From contig CANFKC010000034.1 in the NCBI GenBank assembly GCA_947447265.1, positions 1 to 53,840 on the forward strand: a DNA stretch of 53,840 nt, given 5' to 3'. The notes beneath the pieces were generated by a model. That model saw nothing but the letters and a program-made list of their open reading frames with translations. It was not told where the DNA came from and ran no database searches. Positions 34,701-42,000 of the stretch are shown piece by piece. Positions within the stretch are counted from its first letter, which is position 1, and the number at the start of each line of letters is the position of its first letter. The stretch comes from Chitinophagaceae bacterium (GTDB lineage: Bacteria; Bacteroidota; Bacteroidia; Chitinophagales; Chitinophagaceae). The position numbers and the translations under genes were made by a program.

Positions 34701-37047
34701 AGGTGGCTCTACCAGCATCACAGCTTCGGGTGCTATTTCATATAGCTGGTCTCCGGCTACCAATTTATCCGGCACAACCGGCAGCACAGTTACATCTAAT
34801 ACCGCAGCTACCAGAACTTATACGGTAACTGGCACTAACGGCGCAGGTTGTACAGGTACCCAAACCACAACCATTTCAGTAAACGCCTTGCCTTCAGCAG
34901 CAACTATCACATCCGCGATAACGCCTTGTACTGGTCATGCTACCAATATCGTATTCAGCGGAACAGCCGGCGATACCATCAGGTATGCAATTGATGGCGG
35001 CGTATATATACCGGTAGTATTGGCTGGCGGCACTTATACACTATCAACAGGCATCATAACGTCATCCCACACTTACTTACTGCATAATGTAAGGAATGCG
35101 GCATGCTTCTTAAACATTGATACCACTATTCTAGTTCACCCAATCCTGTTATCGTGGATCGGTGTTGCCGACACAAGCTGGAACAATACAGGAAACTGGT
35201 CATGCGGAACGATACCCACAGCCACTGACGATGTGTATTTGAATCCCGGAGGTACTTTCCTGCCAGCTATGCCTGCGGCTTCTAATATCTCAGTAAGAAA
35301 CATGAGCATTGCCAGTGGCGCTTCAATAAGAGCTAATGCAACGGCTACGATCAATATTAAAGGCAATCTTACGCTTCATGGCAACATCAACGGCCAGGGC
35401 TATGTAAAATTGAATGGCACCATTGCCCAGACCATAAGCGGAACAGGCAAGCTTGAAAATTTTGAATTGAACAACTCAGCGGGTGCTACTATTACTACCG
35501 GATCGAAACTTACAATCACCAACACATTGGCAGTGCAAGCAGGAACATTAGCTACGGGAGACAGCCTGGTATTATATTCAGATTCTATTGCCACAGCAAG
35601 AGTATTGCCAATGCCACCAACCGGAGCAGCTATCAGCGGCAACGTGAAGGCTATGCAATACATTCCGGGCGGCTTAAGGAGATTCCGTTTTGTGAGCCAT
35701 CCGTTCAGTTCTTACATTGGTCTTAACCAGATTCAAAATGGTATTGATATAACCGGCATTGGAGGTTCTTCGAACGGCTTTACCAACACCGCTTCTAACG
35801 CACCATCTGCATTCAGGTATAATCCACTTGTGGGCAATGATTCTCTTGGCTATGACCCGGGTTGGAGGCCATTCACATCGGCTTATACTACAGCAGACAG
35901 TAACAGACTCCACCAATACCAGGGCGTACGTTTATTCTTCCGTGGTCAAAAAGGAGAAGGTCTTTCTTATGGCACCTACACCCCATCATCTGCAACTATT
36001 GCACAGACAGGCGTACTTAACCAAGGAACGCAGTATGTTACGCTGGCTAAGGGTAGCGTTAGCCACCAGGATTATAACATGGTCGGTAATCCGTATGCTT
36101 CACCTGTTGATATCGGTACCGTTATTCACAATGCAAAAGTTGCAGGAAAACTGGCAGGTAGCGCATACTACGTATGGAATCCATACCTTGGTGCAGCTGG
36201 TCAGTTCCAGGCAATAACTATCAATACTACGACTGCTACTCCGTACTATCTGCAGGCCAATTGCGCATTCCAGGTAAGGGCGGCACACAATGGTGACACG
36301 CTTACCTTTACCGAAACTAATAAAGGACCAGCGGCTAATGTGGCGCTTCTGAAAGCGAACAATGACTTCGTTATGCTGACAATCTATGATGCTAATTATC
36401 ACCCATGGGATATGCTGCAATTACAATTCAATGCAGATGCATCTGCTAAAGACGGTGATGAAGACGCAACAAAACCTTCTGGTGCCGACTTCAATTTCTA
36501 CAGTAAATCGGCAGATAACCACAAGCTTGCTATTGACAGCCGTCCTTATGAGGCAGGTAACGTAATTCCGTTGGGTATCAGTGGAAACTACGCACAGGAC
36601 TACATTATTAAAACCGAAAATCTTGCAATACCAACCGGCAGCAATTTATACCTGCATGATAAATTGTTACAACAGTATGTAGCATTGCAAACCGGCAGTG
36701 AATACAAATTCTCGGTTACGGCAGATAAAGCGACGCAGGGAGAGCAACGGTTTGAATTAAGCATGGATCCTCAGCTTACAACAGCCGGCAATACGCGTAA
36801 AGGTTTACAGATTAACCTGACACCTAACCCTGCAACTGACAATGTAAATATTGACTTTAGTACTGATAACAACAACATACAGGTGCGTATAGTTGACCTG
36901 GGAGGAGTAAACGTTTATCAAACTGAAATTACTGGCAAACAATCTGGAAAGGTGAATATCTCAAAGGGTAAGTTCACAGCCGGAATCTATATGGTTGAAA
37001 TTACATCGGGTGACCAAAAAGTAATACAACGCCTGATAAAGGAATAA
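28702..37047 (+). CDS. Giant T9SS surface protein with 16 Ig-like repeats
   Basis: This is a 2781-residue protein. Signal peptide MKQFSLFLSIFLLSIVSHAQ is followed by a beta-rich N-terminal domain (about 21-230; IGFTFRFCGNNYTNVSVCSNGWL). Three Ig-like domains (near 233-328, 487-580 and 737-830) alternate with two GEVED-type domains (about 332-485 and 580-735; VWIDFNNDMTF, GEARDYNV). Sixteen tandem 77-residue Ig_7-like repeats follow (833-2064; YC..GS..ITASGASTYSWSPAT). The last part (2065-2781) is a long C-terminal module closely related to the one in the 39018-50642 protein, ending in a type A T9SS sorting domain (NLTPNPATDNVNIDF...IYMVEITSG...RLIKE). Family knowledge predicts an exported, surface-exposed adhesin-like stalk. 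Each repeat usually has three Cys; unit 16 has lost one. A strong terminator follows the stop. Confidence 0.9.
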   Translation: MKQFSLFLSIFLLSIVSHAQTCSSYGFTATTGTFNTISGTGTSTTAISADDVTLPNVPIGFTFRFCGNNYTNVSVCSNGWLSLANTTTDYGYVNDPTNVASYAFPVTSTGFLMPFWDDLWGTGQTAYYQTSGTAPYRTFTFEWSNWSLYADYVHYANFQVILYETTNQIDYVYGTSSFPTRTATIGIANSPTDYKVLNNSTSSPTASTSTFTTSIATLPANAQIYRWNPAATACSGTPTAGTASSAQTSVCASGTINLSLTGYTLLSGVTYQWQKSTDGTTWTNISGATNVTASTTESVSTYYRCNVTCTASSTTSSSANVLVPYTTSCYCTPAYSRAFASCDSLDVSIDGFKVNGTAGTSINDISHCNGTGYINQTSTNVALLAATTYTATIMGSATYTMNAQVWIDFNNDMTFQSSESVGGLNAYGATGTFSLTIPSGAATGTHRMRVVTADNASGHSYSTMDPCTSGYALGEARDYNVTIYATCSGTPLGGTASTSASPVCSAVSFTLSNSGYTVGGSITYQWQSSPDNTTWTSMTGATTLTYTGTETATTYYRCLVTCTASSTATPSASILVSYLSSCYCTPAYSAASAACTAGTAIANLQIAGLSGTVLNDAIACTGAGFQNRTSLSVTIGQGTTATAYIGGGTTSQNTQAWIDYDNNGTFASAESVGGLNGFTTSGSFTITIPAGAATGVHRMRVVTSAASDGFSYSSMNPCTPSYVNGEARDYSINIVPYCSGTPTAGTVSPSATSSCSTFSPTITASGYSTGNNFYRWESSSDSATWTRVAGATLNVYAPSVTTTTYFRFIDSCGTNTLLGRSAGVKITINTVPTVVVTPVSATYCNGSSTSITASGASTYSWSPATALSASTGATVTCTATITTTYTITGTSAAGCTGTATQTITVNPIPVLTVTPVSASYCTGGSTNITASGASTYSWSPATNLSATTGATVTCNTAATRTYTITGTSAAGCAGTATQTITVNPIPVLTVTPASATYCNGSSTSITASGASTYSWSPATAFSASTGATVTCSATTTTTYTVTGTSAAGCTGTATQTITVNPIPVLTVTPVSASYCTGGSTNITASGASTYSWSPATNLSATTGATVSCNTAATRTYTITGTSAAGCAGTATQTITVNAIPVLTVTPVSATYCNGSSTSITASGASTYSWSPATALSASTGATVTCTATTTTNYTVTGTSGAGCTGTATQTITVNPIPVLTVTPVSASYCTGGSTNITASGASTYSWSPATNLSATTGATVTCNTAATRTYTITGTSAAGCAGTATQTITVNAIPVLTVTPVSATYCNGSSTSITASGASTYSWSPATALSASTGATVTCTATTTTTYTITGTSGAGCAGAATQTITVNPIPVLTVTPVSASYCTGGSTNITASGASTYSWSPATNLSATTGATISCNTAATRTYTITGTSAAGCVGTATQSITVNPIPVLTVTPVSASYCTGGSTNITASGASTYSWSPATNLSATTGATVTCNTAATRTYTITGTSAAGCAGTATQTITVNAIPVLTVTPVSATYCNGSSTSITASGASTYSWSPATALSASTGATVTCSATTTTTYTVTGTSAAGCTGTATQTITVNPIPVLTVTPVSASYCAGGSTNITASGASTYSWSPATNLSATTGATVSCNTAATRTYTITGTSAAGCVGTATQTITVNPIPVLTVTPVSATYCNGSSTSITASGASTYSWSPATALSASTGATVTCTATTTTTYTVTGTSGAGCTGTATQTITVNPIPVLTVTPVSASYCNGSSSSITASGASTYTWSPATNLSATTGATVTCNTAATRTYTITGASAAGCAGTATQTITVNAIPVLTVTPVSASYCTGGSTNITASGASTYSWSPATNLSATTGATVTCNTAATRTYTITGTSAAGCAGTATQTITVNSIPVLTVTPVASTICSGTTTNISASGAATFTWAPSTALSASTGTTVTCSATGTTTYTITGTSGAGCTVTATQTIAVNAAPILTVIPVASSYCAGGSTSITASGAISYSWSPATNLSGTTGSTVTSNTAATRTYTVTGTNGAGCTGTQTTTISVNALPSAATITSAITPCTGHATNIVFSGTAGDTIRYAIDGGVYIPVVLAGGTYTLSTGIITSSHTYLLHNVRNAACFLNIDTTILVHPILLSWIGVADTSWNNTGNWSCGTIPTATDDVYLNPGGTFLPAMPAASNISVRNMSIASGASIRANATATINIKGNLTLHGNINGQGYVKLNGTIAQTISGTGKLENFELNNSAGATITTGSKLTITNTLAVQAGTLATGDSLVLYSDSIATARVLPMPPTGAAISGNVKAMQYIPGGLRRFRFVSHPFSSYIGLNQIQNGIDITGIGGSSNGFTNTASNAPSAFRYNPLVGNDSLGYDPGWRPFTSAYTTADSNRLHQYQGVRLFFRGQKGEGLSYGTYTPSSATIAQTGVLNQGTQYVTLAKGSVSHQDYNMVGNPYASPVDIGTVIHNAKVAGKLAGSAYYVWNPYLGAAGQFQAITINTTTATPYYLQANCAFQVRAAHNGDTLTFTETNKGPAANVALLKANNDFVMLTIYDANYHPWDMLQLQFNADASAKDGDEDATKPSGADFNFYSKSADNHKLAIDSRPYEAGNVIPLGISGNYAQDYIIKTENLAIPTGSNLYLHDKLLQQYVALQTGSEYKFSVTADKATQGEQRFELSMDPQLTTAGNTRKGLQINLTPNPATDNVNIDFSTDNNNIQVRIVDLGGVNVYQTEITGKQSGKVNISKGKFTAGIYMVEITSGDQKVIQRLIKE
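31198..34893 (+). repeat. Sixteen tandem 231-bp repeats encoding Ig-like domains
   Basis: Sixteen in-frame units of 77 codons. Two types alternate: type A (YCNGSSTSIT...ALSASTGATVTC) and type B (YCTGGSTNIT...NLSATTGATVTC/SCNTAATR). The order is A B A B A B A B B A B A A/B-hybrid B, then two divergent units. Units 8 and 11 (offset 693 bp) match at 170 of 171 bases from 32852 to 33022. Confidence 0.92.
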
Positions 37048-37069
37048 TCAAATTCGTAACAAATTGTAA

Positions 37070-37106
37070 AGAGAGTGTCTCATGTTTTGAGGCGCTCTCT
37101 TTTTTT
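37070..37106 (+). terminator. Rho-independent terminator of the Ig-repeat giant gene
   Basis: A 12-bp stem including G-U pairs (37070-37081 with 37089-37100), followed by six or more Ts. Confidence 0.85.
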
Positions 37107-37545
37107 GTGATATGCGGTTGCCATCTTAGCTTGGGGCATAACGCTTACAACCAGCAAATTTTCAACGCAAAGAGCGCAGAGGGTTCGCAAAGAAGGTGCA
37201 AAGTCAACGAGGCATCTGCTGATTTTCGAAGTTGAATTGGTATTTAGCCATCAAATTCCGACACTATCAAAAATGACAAGTGTAAAAAAACTGGTCTTGG
37301 CGATCCTGCATTTTCTGCGGGAGAAGCAATCTCACTGTTGCGGCACGGTGTAAGAAGCTGCCCTAAAATTTTGAGATTGCTTCGACGAAGGGCCTCGCAA
37401 AGACCTTGTATTGATTGCAAATAGATTTATATAAATGCAGAATTGCCATAGTAGGTTGATTGCAGCGCGCTCAATAAAAACTCAAAATGACAGAAATGCG
37501 GTACAGCTCAGAAGTCGTATTCTAATACTGTCGGCACATAGCCTA
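37107..37545. other. Intergenic region with repeat-like sequence, no gene seen
   Basis: It contains a sequence of the type CAACGCAAAGAGCGCAGAGG (37168-37187) and a 12-bp inverted repeat GAAGCAATCTCA / TGAGATTGCTTC. Such strings occur as dispersed intergenic repeats in Bacteroidota as far as I recall; this was not verified. No coding frame is convincing. Confidence 0.5.
37323..37383. repeat. 12-bp inverted repeat, possible dispersed intergenic element
   Basis: GAAGCAATCTCA (37323-37334) and its exact complement TGAGATTGCTTC (37372-37383), separated by 37 nt. There is no T-tract, so it is not a typical terminator. Confidence 0.6.
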
Positions 37546-37583
37546 ATAATAAACAGCGCCAGGACGTTTATCCTTGCGCTGTT
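37546..37583 (-). terminator. Terminator of the DinB gene
   Basis: AACAGCGC (37552-37559) pairs with GCGCTGTT (37576-37583) and AGGA with TCCT inside, with one mismatch. The minus strand continues TTATTATTA. Confidence 0.75.
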
Positions 37584-37613
37584 AGTTTAACTATTTTGTA
37601 AGCCCTACCCCAT

Positions 37614-38102
37614 TTATTTTTGCTTGAGCAACAATAGCTGCCCCAAATGGTTGGCAAGATGCAGGGTTCTGCCAACTACAACATTCATGCGGTTTCTATG
37701 AGGTTCCTTGGCAAAATCCTCGTCTGAAACTGAAGTATGCTTTTGCATCCATTCGTCAGCAGACAATTTACCCAGGTGACTGGTGAGATTGTCATTCGTG
37801 TCCTTCCAAATTTCGCGTAAGTCGGAGGTCGACGGCAAATCGTTTACTTCCCTGTCAGCCTTCACCAGGAAAGCATCATTCAGGTGAGCGTACTTCTGTT
37901 CGCCAAAACCAAGCAAAGGTAACATGCGGTCATGTACAGCTGTAAGATGTCCCAGTAAATAAATGCCCCTGTTCTTTCCCGGTGCAATTTCCTTTTCAAG
38001 GTCAGTATCGGTAAGTTTATTCAGCAGGTCATTGGCTTGCGCCAGCTGGCCACGCCAGTTGTCGAGCACTATTTTTGTAACAATTTCGTTCGGTTGACTC
38101 AT
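37614..38102 (-). CDS. DinB family (DinB_2-like) putative metal-dependent protein
   Basis: This 162-residue four-helix-bundle protein has DinB-type ligand positions: GIYLLGHLTAVHDRML (about residues 46-61) and a C-terminal GRTLHLANHLGQLLLL. The His residues GH, VH and NH are the usual triad spacing. DinB-superfamily members bind Ni or Zn and some transfer bacillithiol or other thiols; the substrate is unknown here. ATG 38102 is preferred to ATG 38141, because the first 13 codons of the longer form lie in leader-like sequence. It is a single gene with a downstream hairpin terminator, unrelated in layout to the two flanking giant genes. Confidence 0.85.
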   Translation of the reverse strand: MSQPNEIVTKIVLDNWRGQLAQANDLLNKLTDTDLEKEIAPGKNRGIYLLGHLTAVHDRMLPLLGFGEQKYAHLNDAFLVKADREVNDLPSTSDLREIWKDTNDNLTSHLGKLSADEWMQKHTSVSDEDFAKEPHRNRMNVVVGRTLHLANHLGQLLLLKQK

Positions 38103-38297
38103 GGTTGTGTATGTGTGTTTTGTTTGTGAAACAATAGTCAAAGTAACAGGTAAATACTAGACCGGCATATTGTATACTTCAATTACACAATTGGCAAAAA
38201 AGATAAAGAGCATTTTGAGTCACACCTATTGACCCATGCAATAAGGGTCCGGCTGATAAACGGATTGCAAAAATTTAGACCTATCTCGCAATAAAAT

Positions 38298-38705
38298 TTA
38301 TTGCTTTACGAAAACATAATTGAAACGATCGCAACAATAGGCTACGAGGAACAGGGAATCCATATTATGGCTGTAAATAAAGGCACCAAGTCCCGTACTT
38401 ATCCCGATAGTATCATATACCGTCCCCCTGACACTTAAGCTATCTTTACCTGTCCTGTAGGTACCCGTGGTGGTGTGTCCATTTTCAACAAGAGACAAGG
38501 TTGAATCCGCATTTAAAATGAGCGTCATGCTATTACCAGTGCTAGCCGGAGTTTCATGAATCCCTGCAAACCCTCCAGTGGTCAATACCCACTTCCATGT
38601 ACCCGGAAAAGCAAATGAAGATAGATTTCTATGCGAGGTCTTATCCTTATTGCAAGAAATCGCCAGCAGTAATAACATCAGGCAGCTCAGGATGCAGCTT
38701 CTCAT
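38298..38705 (-). CDS. Small lipoprotein with lipocalin-like domain
   Basis: This 135-residue protein has a lipoprotein signal (MRSCILSCLMLLLLAISC) with lipobox AISC and Cys18, so it should be lipidated and sorted to a membrane. The remainder has the pattern of short Bacteroidota lipocalin-like lipoproteins: GTWKWVLTTGGFAGI, then TLILNADSTLSLVENG and a terminal beta-rich part with a CC pair (YCCDRF). A small beta-barrel is inferred; the ligand is unknown. The 195-nt gap to the DinB gene contains no terminator that I can see, so co-transcription is possible but not shown. Confidence 0.75.
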   Translation of the reverse strand: MRSCILSCLMLLLLAISCNKDKTSHRNLSSFAFPGTWKWVLTTGGFAGIHETPASTGNSMTLILNADSTLSLVENGHTTTGTYRTGKDSLSVRGTVYDTIGISTGLGAFIYSHNMDSLFLVAYCCDRFNYVFVKQ

Positions 38706-39017
38706 AAATAAGATAGTTTAGTGATGGTAAATTTAGCGAAATCTGAACAATTAAAACCCTAGGGTTGATAATACCGGCTTCATTAAGGGAATAGTCTACT
38801 ACCAGTAATTACAGCCTGAGTAATTTGAAGTATTTGCGCTAAAGGTTCGATAAAGAAATGCAATTCTCCAATCATCGCTGACTATGCTTTGTGGTATAAG
38901 CGAGCTATTCCATTCGCTCAAAGTTCAGCCATGTACAGAATCCAACTATAATAAATTCCAAAACTAAAGGGTGCCTGAAACCAGGCACCCTTTAACAATA
39001 TTAACGGTTAGCTCAGC
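38706..39017. other. 312-nt spacer, terminator only
   Basis: Apart from the hairpin at 38965-38994, nothing gene-like or repetitive was seen. Confidence 0.5.
38965..38994 (-). terminator. Terminator of the 3874-residue protein gene
   Basis: A perfect 13-bp stem (38965-38977 with 38982-38994) with loop AAAC. The T-tract on the minus strand is short and interrupted. Confidence 0.8.
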
Positions 39018-42000
39018 TTATTCTTTAATTAAACGCTGAACCACTTTTTCGTTTCCTGAAGTTAATTCTACCATGTAAACACCAGCAGCAAAGTTGCTCA
39101 ATGGAACAATTACTGAACCATTTTGCTGTAGGCCGAGGTCCTTATTGTAAATGCTTACTCCAGTCAGGTCAAGTACACGGATGCCCACTTTTTCTTTGCC
39201 TGCCGCAGTAAAGCTGATCTTCACTTCTTCGGTCGCAGGGTTAGGTACCATTGCAACTTCGAGGCTCCTCGCAGTAACCTGAGCATTATCAGGGTTCATG
39301 CTTAACTCAAACCTGCTTTCACCCTGTGTGGTATTGTCCTTGCCAATACTGAAGCGGTATTCGCTACCCTCCTGTAGTGCGATGTATTGTTTCAGCAATT
39401 TATCATGCAGATACAATTTGCCACCCTGAGGCAGTTTCACGTTTTCGGCCTTAACAATGAAGTCCTGTGCATAGCTGCTGGTAATACCCAATGGTACTAC
39501 TTTACCTGCCGCGAACGGACGTCCATCAACCGCCAGTTTGTTATTTTCAGCAGAAAGACTATAGAAGCTCAGATCACCACCACTTGGTTTACCACCGTCA
39601 TAATCGTTATCTTCCTTATCAGTTGCATCGTCGTTAAACTGTAATTGCAACATGTCCCATGGATGGTAGTTTGCATCATAAATAGTCAAACCAATATACT
39701 CAGGAGCAGTCTTGAACAATTGGTAAGTAGCATTCGCTGACTTATCAGATTCTTCAAAATGCAGGGTGTCATTATTATGTGCCGCACGAACCTGTAAAGC
39801 ATTACATGCCTGCATATAGTAGTGAACCGGGGTTGTAGTGTTGATAGTCATTGCCTGGAACTGACCAGCAGCGCCTAAATACGGGTTCCAGATGTAGTAA
39901 GTGTTGCCGTTAATGTTACCTGCAACCTTAGCTGCTGTAATAACCGCGCCAACGTCAACCGGAGAAGGATAAGGGTTACCAACCATGTTATAATCCTGCA
40001 GCACTGAAGCACCCTTGGTAAGCGTAACAGTCTGTGGACCCTGGTTAACAGGACCTGACATTTCAACAGTTGTATCACCAGGCGTGTAAGCACCATAACC
40101 CAGGCCTTCGCCTTTAGCACCCCTGTAGAACAAACGGATACCCTGATACTGATGTAACCTGTTACTGTCAGCCGTGCTGTAAGCACTTGTAAATGGCCTC
40201 CATCCCGGATCGGACGAAAGAGAAGAATTACCAACAACTGGATTGTACCTGAATGCAGATGGTGCGTTTGTAGCCGTTGAAGTAAAGCCGTTAGATGCGC
40301 CACCCGCGCCAGTGATATCCATGGTTGTCGTCATCTGCGTTAGAGCAATGTAAGTGCTGAACGGATGAGCCCAGAAACGGTATGCACGACGTCCGGTGCT
40401 AAAATAGGTCATAACCTTAACATTGCCGGTTACTGAACCACCTGTAGGAATAGCTGCAATACGTGCTGTTGTAGCAGAGTCAGCATAAAGCACAAGGTTA
40501 TCATTGGTTGTAAACGTGCCGGCAGTAACCGTGAGTGCAGTCCTGATAGTGACAAGAGCAGTAATACCTATTGTAGCACCAGCTGTATTGTTCAATTGTA
40601 AATTAGTAACAGCACCAATACCGTCAACCGACTGTGCTGAAGTATTATTCAATGCGAATGTACCTGCACCTGCAATGCTGCCATTGTTTGTTACATTACC
40701 TTTTACATTCAAGATAGCAGCGCTGCCGATAGTTAAGGTTGCACCCGACGCAATAGTTACATTTCTTGCCGTTACTGTTTCACTTGCGGCTACTACCGGA
40801 TAGAAAGTAGTAGGATAGCCGATTGTGATGTCATCTGTAGCCGCCGGAACTGAACCGCAAGACCAGTTGCTAGCTGTGCTCCAGTTCGACTCCTGGCCAG
40901 TAGTACCGCCTATCCAAACCATTGGCGTTGGCGAGATAACAGTATCAATATCGATAGTTGTACTGCAACCAGCATTACGCACGTTGTGTAGCCTGTAGGT
41001 ATGAGGCGCAACTATTGCACCTGTTGAGAACGAGAATACGCCGCTGGCAATTACGCCATTTAAAACAGTACCGCCGTCAATCTGGTAACCAACAGTATCG
41101 CCATTGGTACCACTGAATACAATGTTTGTTGCATAACCAATACAAGGCACTACTGCCGAAGAAATAGTTGCGCTCGGGCTACCCAGAACATTGATAGTAA
41201 CATAGCTGTAGTTTGTTCCGCAGCTGTTTGATACGGTATAGGTAATGTTAGGCGTACCTACTGCAACACCTGTTACCACACCGGTACCAGCATCTACAGA
41301 TGCCAGAGCAGCATTGCTGGTTGACCATGTGCCACCCGCAGTTGTGTCGCTCAAAGTTGTAGTACCACCACTATAGCAAACTGAAGTAATACCGGTAATT
41401 GGTCCCGGAGTTGCTGGCAAACCATTTACTGTAACCAGCTTGGTAGCAGAAAGTGTTCCGCAACTATTGGTAACTGTATAAGAAATTGTAGCTGTGCCTG
41501 CTGCAACACCAGTAACAATACCAGTGCCGCTAACTGTAGCTATACCTGTATTACTGCTGCTCCATGTACCACCCGCCGCTGTATCAGCTAGTGTTGTAGT
41601 AGCCGCAACGCAAACTGTGGCAGTTCCGGTAATAATACCTGTATCAGGAAGTGGATTAACGGTAATAATAATAGTATCGAAAACTGTGCCGCAACCATTG
41701 GTAACCGAATAGGTCATCATCGGGCTGCCTGCAGCTACACCTGTAACAAGGCCGGTAACTGAGTTTACAGTTGCCAGTACCGTATTGCTTGATGACCAGG
41801 TGCCACCGGCATCGCCTGTGCTGGAAAGTGCAGTAGTAGTACCCGCACAAATAGTTGTAGTTCCGGAGATAACACCCGCATTAGGTAAAACGTTTATGGT
41901 TATCGGGGCAAACACTGTGGTAGAACAACCTGCGGTAGTTACGGTATAAGTAACCGTATCAAGGCCAGGAGAAATACCAGTAATAGTGCCAGCGCCTGAA

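Noticed and set aside
31198-34893. Regular tandem repetition considered as a CRISPR array
   Set aside because: Units are 231 bp, in frame, without short repeat/spacer alternation, and lie inside one coding region.
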